A stretch of 64,000 bases of DNA, from NCBI GenBank assembly GCA_964457335.1, contig CAYWGD010000015.1, positions 1-64,000 on the forward strand, given 5' to 3'. The notes beneath the pieces were generated by a model. The model had not been told where the DNA came from, searched no databases, and saw nothing but the letters and a program-made list of their open reading frames with translations. This DNA comes from CAJBVW01 sp964457335. GTDB taxonomy: Bacteria > Myxococcota_A > UBA796 > SXON01. Of this stretch, positions 18,097 to 27,119 are shown in pieces; the first letter of the stretch is position 1, and each line of letters starts with the position of its first letter. Made by a program: the position numbers and the translations under genes.

Positions 18097-19644
18097 ATGT
18101 CCAGCCGCCTCTCCCTCCGCCTCCTGCTCGCCCACCTCGTCCTCGGCCTCGCCTGCGCGAACCCGGGTGACGAGGAGGACGACGGGAAGCCCCCGCGCGA
18201 CGACGCCGACGCCGACGCCGACGCCGACACCGACGCGGACACGGACGCCGACACCGACGCGGACACCGACGCGGACACCGACACCGACGCGGGCTGCGAC
18301 GCCGCCGGGTTCGCGGACGAAGCCGCGTCGTGGTCCCTCCCGGACGTCATCGACGGCGACGACTGGATGACCGCCACGAGCGTGTCGTGGACGTGCGACG
18401 GCGACTACCTGGCCGTCTCCACGCTCGACCTCACCGGGGATGGCCGCCCCGACCTCGTCGTGACCGACGCGTGCGACGAGTCGGGCGTCGGGACCGGCCG
18501 CTGGGAGGTCTACGAGAACACCGGCACCGCCTTCGCCGACGAGCCCATCCGCTGGGAGCTGCCGGAGGTGGTGGACGGCGACGACTGGATGGACCAGCTC
18601 TCGCTGAGCACCTCCTGCGGCGAGTCGAGCCTGAAGGTGAGCGTGCTGGACCTCACCGGGGACGCGCGGCCGGACCTCGTCTTCACCGACGGCTGCGACC
18701 GCGAGGGCGTGGGCACCTCGAGCTGGGAGGTGTTCGAGAACACAGGCTCGGGTTTTGCCGACGAGTCCACGAGCTGGAGCCTCCCGGCCGTGGTGAGCGG
18801 CGACGACTGGCTGGACGAGCTCTCGGTCGACGAGGGCTGCGACGGCGGCTCCATCACCGCCGGGCTCCTCGACCTCACCGGCGACGGGCGCGTCGACCTC
18901 GTCGTCACCGACCAGTGCGACTCCGCGGGCGTCGGCACCTCGCGGTGGGAGGTGTACGAGAACACCGGCTCCGGCTTCTCCGACGACGCGACGCGCTGGA
19001 GCCTGCCCTCCATCGTGAGCGGCGACGACTGGATGGACGACCTCGCCGAGAGCCAGAGCTGCGACGAGTCCAAGCTGATCGTCAGCGTGTTCGACATCGA
19101 CGGGGACGCGCGCCCCGACCTCGTCGTCACCGACTACTGCGACTCCGCGGGCGTGGGCACGGGGCGGTGGGAGGTGTACACGAACACCGGCGAGGGCTTC
19201 GCCGACGAGGCCGTCTCCTGGTCCCTCCCGTCGATCGTGAACGGTGACGACTGGATGGACGAGACCTCGGTGGACGAGAGCTGCGACGAGTCGCGGCTCA
19301 TCGCGGGGATCGCGGACATGGACGGCGATCGGCGCCCCGACCTGCTGGTGACGGACCACTGCGACGGCACGGGCGTCGGCACCGGGCGGTGGGAGGTCCA
19401 TCCGAACACCGGCGACGGGTTCGCGGACGACGCGGTCAGGTGGGAGCTCCCGAACCTCGTGAACGGCGACGACTGGATGGACGAGACCGCGGAGGACGAG
19501 AGCTGCGACGGCTACACGTTCGCGGCCACCGCGATGGATCTGAACGGCGACGGGCTCATGGACCTCGTCGTCACCGACCACTGCGACCGCGGGGGTGTCG
19601 GGACGGGGCGGTGGGACGTGGTGTTCGGGAGCTGCGGGGACTGA
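18097..19644 (+). CDS. Lipoprotein with DAD/T linker and six 74-residue FG-GAP-like repeats
   Basis: A 515-residue exported protein. A signal peptide ends at GLAC (Cys about residue 21), so it is probably lipidated. Residues 35-65 are a pure Asp-Ala/Asp-Thr linker. The rest is six tandem repeats of about 74 residues. Each contains FADE..W.LP, GDDWMD, a single Cys (SC/GC), then LDLTGDxRPDLVVTDxCD and GVGTxRWEVYENTG. The GDGRPDL cores resemble calcium-binding FG-GAP/VCBS blades, so a six-bladed beta-propeller is the natural model. The paired Cys residues (SC and DxCD) in each blade could form disulfides. Function is unknown; surface binding is likely. It is the first of four exported-protein genes in a row. 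Confidence 0.8.
   Translation: MSSRLSLRLLLAHLVLGLACANPGDEEDDGKPPRDDADADADADTDADTDADTDADTDADTDTDAGCDAAGFADEAASWSLPDVIDGDDWMTATSVSWTCDGDYLAVSTLDLTGDGRPDLVVTDACDESGVGTGRWEVYENTGTAFADEPIRWELPEVVDGDDWMDQLSLSTSCGESSLKVSVLDLTGDARPDLVFTDGCDREGVGTSSWEVFENTGSGFADESTSWSLPAVVSGDDWLDELSVDEGCDGGSITAGLLDLTGDGRVDLVVTDQCDSAGVGTSRWEVYENTGSGFSDDATRWSLPSIVSGDDWMDDLAESQSCDESKLIVSVFDIDGDARPDLVVTDYCDSAGVGTGRWEVYTNTGEGFADEAVSWSLPSIVNGDDWMDETSVDESCDESRLIAGIADMDGDRRPDLLVTDHCDGTGVGTGRWEVHPNTGDGFADDAVRWELPNLVNGDDWMDETAEDESCDGYTFAATAMDLNGDGLMDLVVTDHCDRGGVGTGRWDVVFGSCGD
18199..18291 (+). repeat. Asp-Ala/Asp-Thr coding microsatellite
   Basis: Thirty-one codons alternate GAC with GCC, GCG, ACC or ACG. At the DNA level this is a hexanucleotide-like array encoding the lipoprotein's spacer between the lipid anchor and the repeats. 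Every likely slippage product stays in frame, so the tether length could vary between strains without loss of the protein. Confidence 0.85.
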
Positions 19645-19679
19645 CGCGGTTTCGGGAACCGATCGCGAGGCGGGTGGTC

Positions 19680-19685
19680 CATACT
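19680..19685 (+). promoter_or_regulatory. Possible -10 element (CATACT) of a near-leaderless transcript
   Basis: CATACT matches four of six bases of TATAAT and ends seven bases before the ATG at 19693, which would place the transcription start at or next to the start codon. No convincing -35 or ribosome site is seen. The same hexamer sits six bases before the ATG at 22005. Confidence 0.35.
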
Positions 19686-19692
19686 CGGCCAC

Positions 19693-21792
19693 ATGAACCG
19701 CGCGCTCCAGCTCCTCGGCGGCACCCTCCTCGGCGTCGTGCTGGCCGAGGGCCTGTTCTGGCTCGCCGACGACGGCGCGTTCCCACACCTCAACGTGTAC
19801 GACGCCGACGCGACGCTCGGCGCGCGGCTCCGGCCCGGCGCGACGCAGCGCGTGGCCTTCGGCGGCAACCCCGTCACGTCGGTGCGCATCAACGCGGAGG
19901 GCTACCGCGGCGCGGACTGGGGCCCCGCGCGGGACGGCGAGGTCGTGGTCCTCGGGGACTCGCAGGTGTTCGGCCTCGGCGTGGAGGAGGACGAGACCGC
20001 GAGCGCCGTCCTCGCCGCCGCGACCGGCCGGCCCGTGCGCAACGCGGGCGTGCCCACACACGGGCCGCCGGAGTACCTCGCGGTGCTCGACGAGCTCCTC
20101 GAGAGCCGCAAGCCCGACACCGTCGTGCTCGTCCTCAACTTCTCGAACGACCTGTTCGAGGTGGCGACCCCGAACACCGCGCGCCACGCCATCTGGGACG
20201 GCTGGGCCGTGCGCCTGGAGACCGCGCCGGACGACGTGACGGACTTCCCCGGCCGGCGCTGGCTCTTCTCGAAGTCCCACCTCGTGCACGCGATCCGGCG
20301 CGCGTGGTGGACGCCGCCTTCGGCCTGGGAGCAGGGCGTCGCGTCGGAGGGCACCTGGCACGACGTGGTCGGACTCGCGGGTGAGCGGCCGCCCGCGCTG
20401 GCGACCGACGAGGCGCCCATCGCCGAGGAGGTCCACGGCACCGCCACCGAGCGCCGGCGGCTCGAGGAGGAGCTCGTCGAGCTCTACCGCGACACCCTGC
20501 CCGACCGGTGGGAGACCGACGCCCACCTGGTGGTGCAGGCCGCCGTCGAGCACGCGCACCCCGGGGACATCGTGTACGGCGGCTACGCCGAGGAGGCGCG
20601 CTCCATCGTCGTGACCGCCGCGCAGCTCCGTGAGGGCGCGCGGGTGCGCCGCGAGCTCGAGGCGCGCCTCGCGAGGTGGGCGGACGAGCACCCGCGGGAG
20701 CAGCTCGCGGCGCGCATCCGGACCGCGATCGCCGAGCGGGCCACGCTCGACGCGAAGCTCGACGCGCTCGCGACGCGGGTCGGCGCGGCGATCGAGGGGC
20801 GGTCGCCGCTCCTGGACACGGTGGAGGCCGCGAAGGCGAAGTGTGACGCCGCGGGCGCCGAGCTCATCGTGGTGGCGCTGCCCCTCGACGTGCAGGTGTC
20901 CGACGCGGAGTGGGCCAAGTACGGCGCCGAGCCCGTCGACATGAGCGGCACGCGCGTGCTGCTCGAGGACCTCGTCCGCGGCGCGGAGCGTTCCGGCGTG
21001 CGCGCGCTCGACGCGACCGCGGCGCTCGCCGCCGTCGAGCCCGGCGCGTTCCTCGACGAGGATCTCCACATGTCCCCGAAGGGCCAGGCCGCCCTCGGGC
21101 GCGCCCTCGCCGCGAAGCTGGCCGAGCCGGCGCCCCTCGCGACGCCGGGGCCGGGGCTTGGCGCCGGCCGCTCCCGTGTCCCCACGTTCGAGGAGCTCCA
21201 GCTGGCCCCGGAGGTGGTGGTGCGCGGCTCGTCGCGGAACCGCTGCTCGACGCGCCGCCTCCGCGAGTGGCTCGTGGTCGAGTGCTCGGCCGCACCGGAC
21301 GGGTCGCTCACGCCGCAGGGGCTCGTCGTGGTCGAGGGCGAGGAGGTGCTGGTGGGCGGCGTGCCCGAGCGCGCGAGCCTGCTGGTGACGCCGCTCGTGC
21401 CCGGACGGCGCGTCGTCGCCGACTTCGCCTGGACGCAGCGCGCGGAGCGCCTCGTGATCGAGTGGGAGGGCGAGACGCCCCGGATGGCGTTCGCGCCCGC
21501 CGCCCGGCCCGCGCTGCCCCCGGCGCCGTCGTGCCTCGACGACGAACCCTTCGACCACGAGCTGCGCTTCGGAGGCGTCGCCGCGTTCGACCGCGGCTGC
21601 ACCGCGAGCTTCCCCGAGGACTGCAAGGCCCAGCTCCGCTGCGCGATCGGCACCCGCGAGGTGCTCCCCACCTGCCCGCCGGGGCAGGCGAACGCGGGCT
21701 CCGCGGGACACTGCCACGCGTTGTGCGACGCGACGCGCCCATGCGCGACGGGCACCTGCACCGACTGGCAGGGCGCCGGCGTCTGCTTGTAG
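19693..21792 (+). CDS. SGNH/GDSL-type hydrolase with Cys-rich C-terminus
   Basis: A 699-residue exported or membrane-anchored protein. The hydrophobic N-terminus (about 7-25) is a signal anchor. The SGNH core follows: block I VVVLGDSQVFGLG with the nucleophile Ser90, then NxG-type turn RNAGVPTHGPPEY, and the catalytic DLHMSPKGQAALG near residue 457, whose Asp and His complete the triad. A charged helical insertion lies at about 240-360. The last 90 residues contain about ten Cys in a pattern such as DCKAQLRC and CDATRPCATGTC, resembling a small disulfide-knotted module. Esterase or deacylase action on cell-surface or polysaccharide acyl groups (as for AlgX/DltD-like SGNH proteins) is inferred. 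The substrate is unknown. Confidence 0.78.
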   Translation: MNRALQLLGGTLLGVVLAEGLFWLADDGAFPHLNVYDADATLGARLRPGATQRVAFGGNPVTSVRINAEGYRGADWGPARDGEVVVLGDSQVFGLGVEEDETASAVLAAATGRPVRNAGVPTHGPPEYLAVLDELLESRKPDTVVLVLNFSNDLFEVATPNTARHAIWDGWAVRLETAPDDVTDFPGRRWLFSKSHLVHAIRRAWWTPPSAWEQGVASEGTWHDVVGLAGERPPALATDEAPIAEEVHGTATERRRLEEELVELYRDTLPDRWETDAHLVVQAAVEHAHPGDIVYGGYAEEARSIVVTAAQLREGARVRRELEARLARWADEHPREQLAARIRTAIAERATLDAKLDALATRVGAAIEGRSPLLDTVEAAKAKCDAAGAELIVVALPLDVQVSDAEWAKYGAEPVDMSGTRVLLEDLVRGAERSGVRALDATAALAAVEPGAFLDEDLHMSPKGQAALGRALAAKLAEPAPLATPGPGLGAGRSRVPTFEELQLAPEVVVRGSSRNRCSTRRLREWLVVECSAAPDGSLTPQGLVVVEGEEVLVGGVPERASLLVTPLVPGRRVVADFAWTQRAERLVIEWEGETPRMAFAPAARPALPPAPSCLDDEPFDHELRFGGVAAFDRGCTASFPEDCKAQLRCAIGTREVLPTCPPGQANAGSAGHCHALCDATRPCATGTCTDWQGAGVCL

Positions 21793-21819
21793 GCCGCCGC
21801 TCCGCCCGGGGCGTTGTCA

Positions 21820-21889
21820 GGACCCTGGCCCGGGGCGAGGGTCCGTCCAACACGAGGGGGGGCGTTACGGGGGGGCTCTGCCCCCCCGT
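21820..21889. repeat. Two adjacent strong inverted repeats
   Basis: The 212-bp gap after the SGNH gene holds two hairpins. The first is GGACCCT/AGGGTCC (21820-21826 and 21838-21844). The second has a 9-bp stem ACGGGGGGG/CCCCCCCGT around a CTCTG loop (21867-21875 and 21881-21889). Neither has a T tract. The second could stop transcription, or the pair could be a dispersed intergenic repeat element. Confidence 0.6.
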
Positions 21890-21992
21890 CCCAAGAAGAC
21901 CCCGTCCAACCAGCCGGATACCCCGTGGCACCCGGTGCGGGGTTCCCGACGCGCCCCCTCGATCGGGGGGTGTGAGGCGTCGCGAACGCGGG

Positions 21993-21998
21993 CATACT
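21993..21998 (+). promoter_or_regulatory. Possible -10 element (CATACT) of a near-leaderless transcript
   Basis: CATACT ends six bases before the ATG at 22005, the same arrangement as at 19680. If it is used, the mRNA would begin at or just inside the start codon. A matching -35 is not evident, so this rests on the repeated spacing alone. Confidence 0.35.
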
Positions 21999-22004
21999 GG
22001 CGCC

Positions 22005-23888
22005 ATGCTCCTCCTCCTCCTCGCCTGTGCCGAGCCCTCGAAGCCCCCCGTGAACGACACGGACGACGACTCCGGCGCCGCCGCGACGACGCCCTGGTAC
22101 GCGGACGCCGACGGGGACGGCTGGGGCACGGGCGAGCCGCTGGAGGCCGCCGACCCGCCCGACGGGTACACCTCGCGCGACGGCGACTGCGACGACGCGG
22201 ACGCGGCCGTACACCCCGAGGCCACCGACCTCTGCGACGGCGTCGACGCCGACTGCGACGGCGCCGTGGACGAGGATGGCGCGGAGGTGGTGTACGCCGA
22301 CGCCGACGGCGACGGCTTCGGCGCGGGCGCCTCGACGACGGGCTGCCCGGGCGCCGGCCTCTCGGGCAACGCCGACGACTGCGACGACACCGACGCGAGC
22401 GTGTTCCCCGACGCGGCCGAGGCCCCCGACGGCGTCGACCAGGACTGCGACGGCGTCACCGACGAGGGCACGACCGCGTACGACGACGACGGCGACGGCG
22501 AGACCGAGCTGGCCGGCGACTGCGACGACGCGGACCCCGCCCGCGCGTCGTACCTGGTCGAGATCTGCGGCGACGCGCTCGACGAGGACTGCGACGGCGA
22601 GGCGCGCCCCTGCGGGCTCTCGGGCGAGCGGGGCCTCGACGAGGCCGACGCGCTGCTGGTGGGCGAGGGAGGCCTTGGCGACGCCCTCCTGGGCCTCGAC
22701 CTCGACGGCGACGGCGCGGGCGAGATCGTCGTCGTGGCCGAGCAGGCGGCGGAGGCGGCGGGCGCGGGCGGGGCAGTCTACACGGTGGACGGCCCGGTCT
22801 ACGGCACCGTGGATCTCGTGGGGAGCAGCCCGCGCGTCGAGGGGGAGGAGGACCGGGAGAACGTCGGCCACGCCGTGGCTGCGGGGGATCTCGACGGGGA
22901 CGGTGCGCCGGACCTGCTCGTCGCGCGCCGCTCCGTGTACGAGGACCTGGCGCTGTTCTCCGGGCCCGTCGCGAGCGTGGTGCCGTACGGGGACGCCGGC
23001 GCGCGCGTCACCTGGGACGGTGACGACGGCATCCTCCAGAGCCTCGCGCTCGGGGACGGCGACGCCGACGGCTTCGACGACGTGCTGGTCGGCTACCGGG
23101 AGGGCGTCTCGACCACGTTCGCGCTCGCGCCGGGGCCCCTGGTCGAGGACTTCGACCTGGGCGACGCGCCGTGGACGTACGCGCACGAGTACCTCGCCGG
23201 CGCGACCCTCGGGGACGCCGACGGGGACGGGTTCGACGACCTCGTGGTGGGGATCTCGGACTACCCGACGCTCCCGTTGGGAGGCGGCTGGACCACCGGG
23301 GAGTGGCCCGGCGTGGCCTACGTGGTGCTCGGCCCCCTCGCCGGGTCGGCCGGGATCGAGGACGCGGACGCCGTCTTCTACGCCTCGGACTACGAGGATG
23401 CCCTCGGCGGCGGCTCGGTCGGGCCCGACCTCGACGGCGACGGCGAGGACGACCTCGTCCTCTCCGCCGGCTCCGGCGGGAACTACGACGGGGGGGCGGT
23501 GTACGTCGTGCCCTGGCCCGGCGCCGGCCCGGTCGTGGCGAGCGAGGTCGCGACCGCGGTGGTCGTCGCCGAGTGGGGCCTCGGCGACGTCGCGTACGAC
23601 GGCGACCTCGACGGCGACGGGCAGGCCGATCTCGCCCTGGGCGCGCCGTACGACGGCACCGAGGGCGTGGTCGGCGTGTTCCACGGCCCGCTCGGGGGTC
23701 TCCACGAGATCGCCGGGGCCGACGCGCGGCTCCTCGGTGTGGACGGCGCCCGCCGCTTCGGGTCCTCCGTCGCCATCCTCGCCGACATGAACGGCGACGG
23801 CGCCGACGAGCTGCTCGCGGGCGACCCCGAGGCCTCGGGCGACTACGACGGCGGCGTCGTCGGGCTGTTCTACGGCGGGGGGCGCTGA
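22005..23888 (+). CDS. MopE-type DCDD motif and FG-GAP repeat lipoprotein
   Basis: A 627-residue exported lipoprotein with a very short leader ending LLLLLAC. Residues 30-205 carry three or four MopE-like putative metal-binding units of the form DADGDGxG, DCDDxDxxVxPxA and CDGxDxDCDG. Cu-binding MopE and many deltaproteobacterial surface proteins share this pattern. Residues 215-627 are integrin-alpha-like FG-GAP blades with repeated LDGDGxxDLxxG calcium loops (for example DLDGDGEDDLVLSAGSGG), consistent with a beta-propeller. Ligand and function are unknown. The start ATG at 22005 fits the lipobox leader. It is convergent with the beta-helix gene, 46 bp away. Confidence 0.85.
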   Translation: MLLLLLACAEPSKPPVNDTDDDSGAAATTPWYADADGDGWGTGEPLEAADPPDGYTSRDGDCDDADAAVHPEATDLCDGVDADCDGAVDEDGAEVVYADADGDGFGAGASTTGCPGAGLSGNADDCDDTDASVFPDAAEAPDGVDQDCDGVTDEGTTAYDDDGDGETELAGDCDDADPARASYLVEICGDALDEDCDGEARPCGLSGERGLDEADALLVGEGGLGDALLGLDLDGDGAGEIVVVAEQAAEAAGAGGAVYTVDGPVYGTVDLVGSSPRVEGEEDRENVGHAVAAGDLDGDGAPDLLVARRSVYEDLALFSGPVASVVPYGDAGARVTWDGDDGILQSLALGDGDADGFDDVLVGYREGVSTTFALAPGPLVEDFDLGDAPWTYAHEYLAGATLGDADGDGFDDLVVGISDYPTLPLGGGWTTGEWPGVAYVVLGPLAGSAGIEDADAVFYASDYEDALGGGSVGPDLDGDGEDDLVLSAGSGGNYDGGAVYVVPWPGAGPVVASEVATAVVVAEWGLGDVAYDGDLDGDGQADLALGAPYDGTEGVVGVFHGPLGGLHEIAGADARLLGVDGARRFGSSVAILADMNGDGADELLAGDPEASGDYDGGVVGLFYGGGR

Positions 23889-23934
23889 ACCGGCGACCGG
23901 CGCTGAGGCGGAGGCGCGCGAAGCTGTCGCGGGA

Positions 23935-25638
23935 TCAGCGCGCAAGCCGCCGGGCCAGCTGGTCCTCGTAGAGCGACGGCGGCTCGAGCGTGGCCGCCTC
24001 GTCGAGCCCCTCGGTCCAGTCCGTGGGCGCGGTGCCCTCGCCGGAGTCGTTCCAGTCCCACTCCTCGGGGTCGACGTGCACGTCCATGCCGTCGGTGCCG
24101 ATGACGTAGCCGTCGCCGAACTGCAGGGAGCGGAGGTAGCCGCCGCCGCTCGTGTTCCACCACACGTTCTGGGTCGCGCTGTGGCCGGCGCCGGAGCTCT
24201 CGCCCTGGCGGTTCACGCCCTGCCAGCCGTCCGTCGCGACGCTCTGGTCGATGAGGTTGGCCATCGCGAGCGAGTGGTGGAACTCGGAGTAGGACGGGTA
24301 GCCGACGGGATCCCAGTCGCCGAGCAGCGAGCGGCCGTCCTCGCTGGTGGTGCGCAGCCACACGCAGCCGCTCGTGCCGAAGTCCCAGTTCTGGATGAAG
24401 TTGTGGCGGCCGGCGCGCGCGATCGAGTCCACGACGAGGACCTCGTTGCTGCGCATGATCTCGAAGAGGTAGCCGTTGCCGCCGCTGCCGCGGTGGGCGG
24501 CGCTCTCCATCGTCGTGTCGGTGATGGTGACCCGGCGGCTGTCGAGCACCTCGATGCCGCTCGACACCAGGTGCGTCCCGCGCCCGTCGGTCGGGTGCGG
24601 CGACTCCCAGCTGGCCACGTCGCGCACCCAGGCGTCGCGCACCTCGGAGAAGAGCACCACGTGCACCTGGTTCGTGCCCCACGCCGTGTCCCAGTCCGCG
24701 GCGTTCGAGAGCGACATCCCCTCGAGCCCCACCTCGGTCCGGTAGCCGCTCTCGACGCGGAGGCTCGCGCCGTCGCGCACCTTCACCGGGTAGCGGAGCG
24801 GCACGTCGAGGGTGACCGTCCCCGTGGTCGTGTCGACCGCGGTGACCGTGCGGCGGAAGAACGTGCGCCAGCTCCCGTTGAACTCGGTCCAGGTGCCGGT
24901 CATCGCGTGCTCGGCCACGAACTCGTCGGTGATGACGAAGCCGACGGCGACGTGATCGCCGACCTGGAGGCCCGTCGCGTCCGCGACCTGCACGGCGTGC
25001 GAGCGGGCCGCCCCGTCGGCCACGAGCGGGTGGTCGGCCCCCTGGGTGACGTTCCCCGCGAAGGTGAGGTGCGCGCCGTAGTCCAGACCCGTCGTCTGCG
25101 TGAAGTACACGTAGGTCGACGTGGAGCCGGCCCCGCGGAGCACGACGTTGTCGGCCTCGACGCGGAGCGTGCCGTCGATCCGGTAGGTGCCCGCCGGGAA
25201 GTCGACGATCGCCGTGCCCGCGGACGCGGCCACCGAGGCGGCGTCGATGGCGCCCTGCACGGCGTCGGTCGCGTCGGCGGCGCCCGTCGGGTCGGCGCCG
25301 TAGGTGGTCACGTCGAAGCTCGGGCCCGCGAGCGTCGGGAGCGGCGCCTCACCCGCGTGGTAGCCGGCGTAGCTGAAGTCGTGCAGGAAGTGCCCGTCGT
25401 CGCCGGTGAAGTCGGGGGTCCAGTCGACCGGGTAGAGGGCGGAGCGCCAGGCCTCGGGGCCGGGGTCGGCGGTCTCGCCGGTCTCGGCGGTCTCGGCGCC
25501 GCCGGAGTCGGTGTCGGGGCCGCCGGAGTCGGGGTCGCCGGTCTCCGCGGTCTCGGCCGCGGAGTCGGCGCGGTCCGTCACGGGCGACGTGTCGGACGGC
25601 GGATCGTCGGGCGCGGCGCAGGCGAGCAGGAGGAGCAT
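23935..25638 (-). CDS. Pectate-lyase-like right-handed beta-helix lipoprotein
   Basis: A 567-residue exported lipoprotein. The leader MLLLLACAA has its lipid Cys at residue 7. An acidic Asp/Thr/Glu/Gly spacer (about 10-60) separates it from a pectate-lyase-3 type domain that starts with the signature FDVTTYGADPTGAADATDAVQGAI, here split as FDVTTYGADPTG plus DATDAVQGAI. It is followed by PAGTYRI and repeating strand-turn units (VVLRGAGSTSTYVYF) typical of parallel beta-helices. Family members cleave or bind polysaccharides or act as phage-type tailspikes. Catalytic residues cannot be assigned here. It is the last member of the exported-protein cluster, on the opposite strand to the other three. 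Confidence 0.82.
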   Translation of the reverse strand: MLLLLACAAPDDPPSDTSPVTDRADSAAETAETGDPDSGGPDTDSGGAETAETGETADPGPEAWRSALYPVDWTPDFTGDDGHFLHDFSYAGYHAGEAPLPTLAGPSFDVTTYGADPTGAADATDAVQGAIDAASVAASAGTAIVDFPAGTYRIDGTLRVEADNVVLRGAGSTSTYVYFTQTTGLDYGAHLTFAGNVTQGADHPLVADGAARSHAVQVADATGLQVGDHVAVGFVITDEFVAEHAMTGTWTEFNGSWRTFFRRTVTAVDTTTGTVTLDVPLRYPVKVRDGASLRVESGYRTEVGLEGMSLSNAADWDTAWGTNQVHVVLFSEVRDAWVRDVASWESPHPTDGRGTHLVSSGIEVLDSRRVTITDTTMESAAHRGSGGNGYLFEIMRSNEVLVVDSIARAGRHNFIQNWDFGTSGCVWLRTTSEDGRSLLGDWDPVGYPSYSEFHHSLAMANLIDQSVATDGWQGVNRQGESSGAGHSATQNVWWNTSGGGYLRSLQFGDGYVIGTDGMDVHVDPEEWDWNDSGEGTAPTDWTEGLDEAATLEPPSLYEDQLARRLAR

Positions 25639-25687
25639 CGGAGCGCACGTAGCCGACCGCGCGTGCGGACGCGTGCGCGGCCGGCGC

Positions 25688-27007
25688 TCAGACCACCGGC
25701 TTCGGCCCCGGCAGCGCCTTCCGCCCGAACATCCCCGCGATGTCGCGCCCGAGCCCGCGCAGCGCCGCCGCGATCAGGAAGCCCGGCGGGCGCCAGTTCG
25801 TCGGATCGACGGTCGGATCGCGCGAGAGGAAGCGGATGAGGCGCTCGCCGTAGGCGGGATCCTGCAGCCACCAGCGCAACAGCGTGCGGATCGGCAGGTT
25901 CGGCGTGGGGCCGTAGAGCTCCATCTTCAGCCGCTCCAGCGTGGCCTCGAACATCGGGTGCGTGGCGGCGTCCGCGCGCTCGCCGTAGCGGGCCGCGGCC
26001 TCGTCGTCCGACTTCTTCCCGTCGAGCGCCGCGCCGAGCTCCTCGGCGAGGAAGCGCCCGCAGAGGAGCGCGTCGTAGATGCCCTGCCCGTCGACCGGGT
26101 CCTTGAAGTGGAAGGCGTCGCCGACGAGCGCCCAGCCGCGCCCGGCGGCCTCGCGGTAGCCGTTGCCCACCTTCTTGAGCCCCACCACCCGGTCGACGAT
26201 CTTCGCCTCGGCGAAGCGCTCGCGGTACCACGGGTAGCGCGCGACCTGCGCCCGGTAGTAGCCCTCGGCGTCGCCGCCGATGTCGACGCGGTCGGCGCGC
26301 TGGTGCGTCGTGAGGATCGTGCGGCCGCCGGGCGTCGGGAGGAAGATCAGGTCGGTGCCGGAGGCGTCGGTGTAGACCTCGAACGCCGTCGGCGCGCCGG
26401 CGAAGCGCGGGGCGATGCCCTCCCAGTTCGCGAGGTACACCGTGCTCGCCTTCTCGTCGCGCTGCTCGCGGACCTTCGCCCCGGCCATCCGCGCGATCGA
26501 GCTGAAACGCCCGTCCGCGCCGACCACCCAGCGCGCGGTGTAGCGGGCGGGCCCGTCGTCGCCCTTGCCCTCCACGCCGATCACGCGCCCGGCCTCGTCG
26601 TGGATCAGGCCCTCGACCGCGAAGCCCTCGCGGCGGGTGACCGTCGGCCACTTGTCGAGCTGCCGGAAGAGGACCTCGTCGAACGCGCTGCGCACGATGC
26701 CGTAGCCGTGCGCGCGACCGTGCACCTCGGGGAACGGGATGGCCGCGTCGAACCACGTGCCGAAGCGGAGGAGGTAGTCGGAGGTGCGCAGGGAGACGGC
26801 CGCGATCGCGTCCTCGGGGATGCCGATCTCGTCGAGGAGCGCGACCGTGCCCATGTGCACGATCGCCGAGGACGGCACGTGCGGCAGGCTCGGGAGGTGT
26901 TGCCGCTCGAGCACGAGGACCTTGCGGCCCTGCTGCCCGAGACGGTGCGCGAGGCCGGACCCGGCCGGGCGCCCGCCCACGATGATCACGTCGTAGCTCG
27001 ACTCCAT
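25688..27007 (-). CDS. Geranylgeranyl-reductase/UbiH-like FAD oxidoreductase
   Basis: A 439-residue flavoprotein. The FAD-binding start YDVIIVGGRPAGSGLAHRL is followed by the conserved acidic/Arg strand KVLVLERQ. The second flavin motif is GWALVGDAFHFKDPVDGQG at about residue 290, as in geranylgeranyl reductases, halogenases and aromatic-ring hydroxylases. The start at 27007 is backed by GGAGG six bases upstream. It is downstream of feoB on the same strand but separated by 145 bp containing alternating GC/AT palindromes, so it may have its own transcript. The substrate (isoprenoid double bond or aromatic ring) is undetermined. Confidence 0.82.
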   Translation of the reverse strand: MESSYDVIIVGGRPAGSGLAHRLGQQGRKVLVLERQHLPSLPHVPSSAIVHMGTVALLDEIGIPEDAIAAVSLRTSDYLLRFGTWFDAAIPFPEVHGRAHGYGIVRSAFDEVLFRQLDKWPTVTRREGFAVEGLIHDEAGRVIGVEGKGDDGPARYTARWVVGADGRFSSIARMAGAKVREQRDEKASTVYLANWEGIAPRFAGAPTAFEVYTDASGTDLIFLPTPGGRTILTTHQRADRVDIGGDAEGYYRAQVARYPWYRERFAEAKIVDRVVGLKKVGNGYREAAGRGWALVGDAFHFKDPVDGQGIYDALLCGRFLAEELGAALDGKKSDDEAAARYGERADAATHPMFEATLERLKMELYGPTPNLPIRTLLRWWLQDPAYGERLIRFLSRDPTVDPTNWRPPGFLIAAALRGLGRDIAGMFGRKALPGPKPVV

Positions 27008-27119
27008 GAAAGCCTCCGGCGGCGGTTCGGAGCAATCATCGTGCCACGGTTCGCCCGCCGGATCCGGCCCTTTGCACGAACGAACCGCTGCGGGGCGTGT
27101 CGCGCGCGTGGATCGGCGC

